NCBI GenBank assembly: GCA_009780595.1
Contig: WQZT01000118.1
Span: 1-5,520, forward strand
DNA length: 5,520 nucleotides
DNA from: Treponema sp.
GTDB lineage: Bacteria > Spirochaetota > Spirochaetia > Treponematales > Breznakiellaceae
Direction: 5' to 3'
Of the stretch, positions 5,435-5,520 are shown one piece after another. Position numbers and translations under genes: made by a program. Within the stretch, counting starts at the first letter, position 1, and each line of letters starts with the position of its first letter. Below the pieces are notes generated by a model. The model made no database searches and was not told the DNA's origin. It worked only from the letters and a program-made list of their open reading frames with translations.

Positions 5435-5470
5435 GGTGCAATGCGCGTACGAAATGTATTGAGAGGTTTA
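5435..5470 (+). repeat. Leader-like segment, copy B (resembles 3956-3993)
   Basis: It shares CAATGCGCGT and the TTGAG(A/G)GGTT block with copy A, in the same order and orientation. Here it lies just downstream of a promoter. Confidence 0.4.
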
Positions 5471-5494
5471 ACATTCAAAGGCGGTGTAGTATGA
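5441..5494 (+). CDS. Candidate 17-residue leader peptide
   Basis: ATG 5441 is preceded by AAAGGA (5425-5430) at ten bases. The product is MRVRNVLRGLTFKGGVV, basic and with no known family. Its TGA (5492-5494) overlaps the next ATG (5491) as ATGA, the classic arrangement for translational coupling. Its 5' part is the segment shared with 3956-3993. Whether it is translated cannot be told; the shared block may simply be an untranslated leader. Confidence 0.3.
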   Translation: MRVRNVLRGLTFKGGVV

Positions 5495-5520
5495 AGTTTT
5501 GCACACAGAACTTTATACTG
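5491..5520 (+). CDS. Start of an unidentified gene, cut by the window end
   Basis: ATG 5491 follows AAGG (5478-5481) with nine bases of spacing and lies about 87 bases after the -10 of a good promoter. Ten codons are visible: MKFCTQNFIL. A short charged start followed by apolar residues would fit the beginning of a signal peptide, but ten residues are too few to judge. Confidence 0.4.
   Translation, partial: MKFCTQNFIL

Larger units (their letters stand above)
5203..5440. other. Divergent intergenic region
   Basis: This region separates the minus-strand sigma-like gene from the + strand gene at the right edge. It contains a hairpin beside the sigma-like gene's RBS, a minus-strand coding scrap and a + strand promoter. 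It is AT-rich except for the scrap. I could not find a convincing promoter for the minus-strand gene. Confidence 0.6.

Noticed and set aside
5466..5520. Integron attC site (GTTTAAC fits RYYYAAC; GTTAGAT at 3991 fits GTTRRRY)
   Set aside because: The two heptamers are 1.5 kb apart, no paired inner L boxes or imperfect stem are visible beside either, and the genes are not cassette-like. The window ends too soon to exclude a site fully.

Overview
The window looks like a chromosomal segment of a bacterium with mid-range GC, most probably a spirochaete of the Treponema type. That assignment is an inference. It rests on the style of the minus-strand sigma-like protein, on the mix of genes, and on the short palindromic intergenic repeats. 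No rRNA or tRNA gene is present to confirm it. Most genes read on the + strand, and one large gene at the right end reads on the - strand.

Layout: (1) Positions 1-about 641 hold the right part of a decayed IS481-family insertion sequence. The N-terminal helix-turn-helix of its transposase is joined directly to the C-terminal domain, so the DDE catalytic core is lost. Two single-base frameshifts lie in homopolymer runs, and a typical tandem-motif IS end follows the stop. (2) Positions 692-1381 encode an intact RadC protein with a complete JAMM zinc-site signature. (3) Positions 1382-1638 form an AT-rich intergenic region and leader, with a perfect 9-1-9 palindrome resembling a Fur-family operator and a long inverted repeat that could fold in the mRNA. 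(4) Positions 1639-2937 encode an intact CoA-transferase of the 4-hydroxybutyrate CoA-transferase family. (5) Positions 2996-3936 hold a fabK-like (FMN enoyl-ACP reductase II) gene broken by one frameshift and one in-frame TAG, with the rest well preserved. (6) Positions 3937-4293 have no full gene, but contain a tiny hydrophobic ORF, a perfect 11-bp-arm hairpin and what looks like the last about 40 codons of a lost gene. (7) Positions 4294-5202 (- strand) encode a 302-residue sigma-70-like protein of unknown target. (8) Positions 5203-5520 contain a hairpin next to the ribosome binding site of that gene, a minus-strand coding scrap, a good + strand promoter, a candidate leader peptide, and the first ten codons of a gene that runs off the window.

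Working together: the CoA-transferase and the fabK relic share a strand and are 58 bases apart, so they were probably one acyl-CoA/fatty-acid transcription unit before fabK decayed. RadC and the sigma-like gene have no obvious functional link to them. The dominant theme is genome erosion: one broken IS, one recent-looking pseudogene and two older coding scraps in 5.5 kb. I see no CRISPR array, no recognisable defence system and no clear new multi-gene system. The best leads are the Fur-like palindrome, the structured leader of the CoA-transferase gene, the sigma-like protein with its 5' hairpin, and the short leader segment that appears twice.
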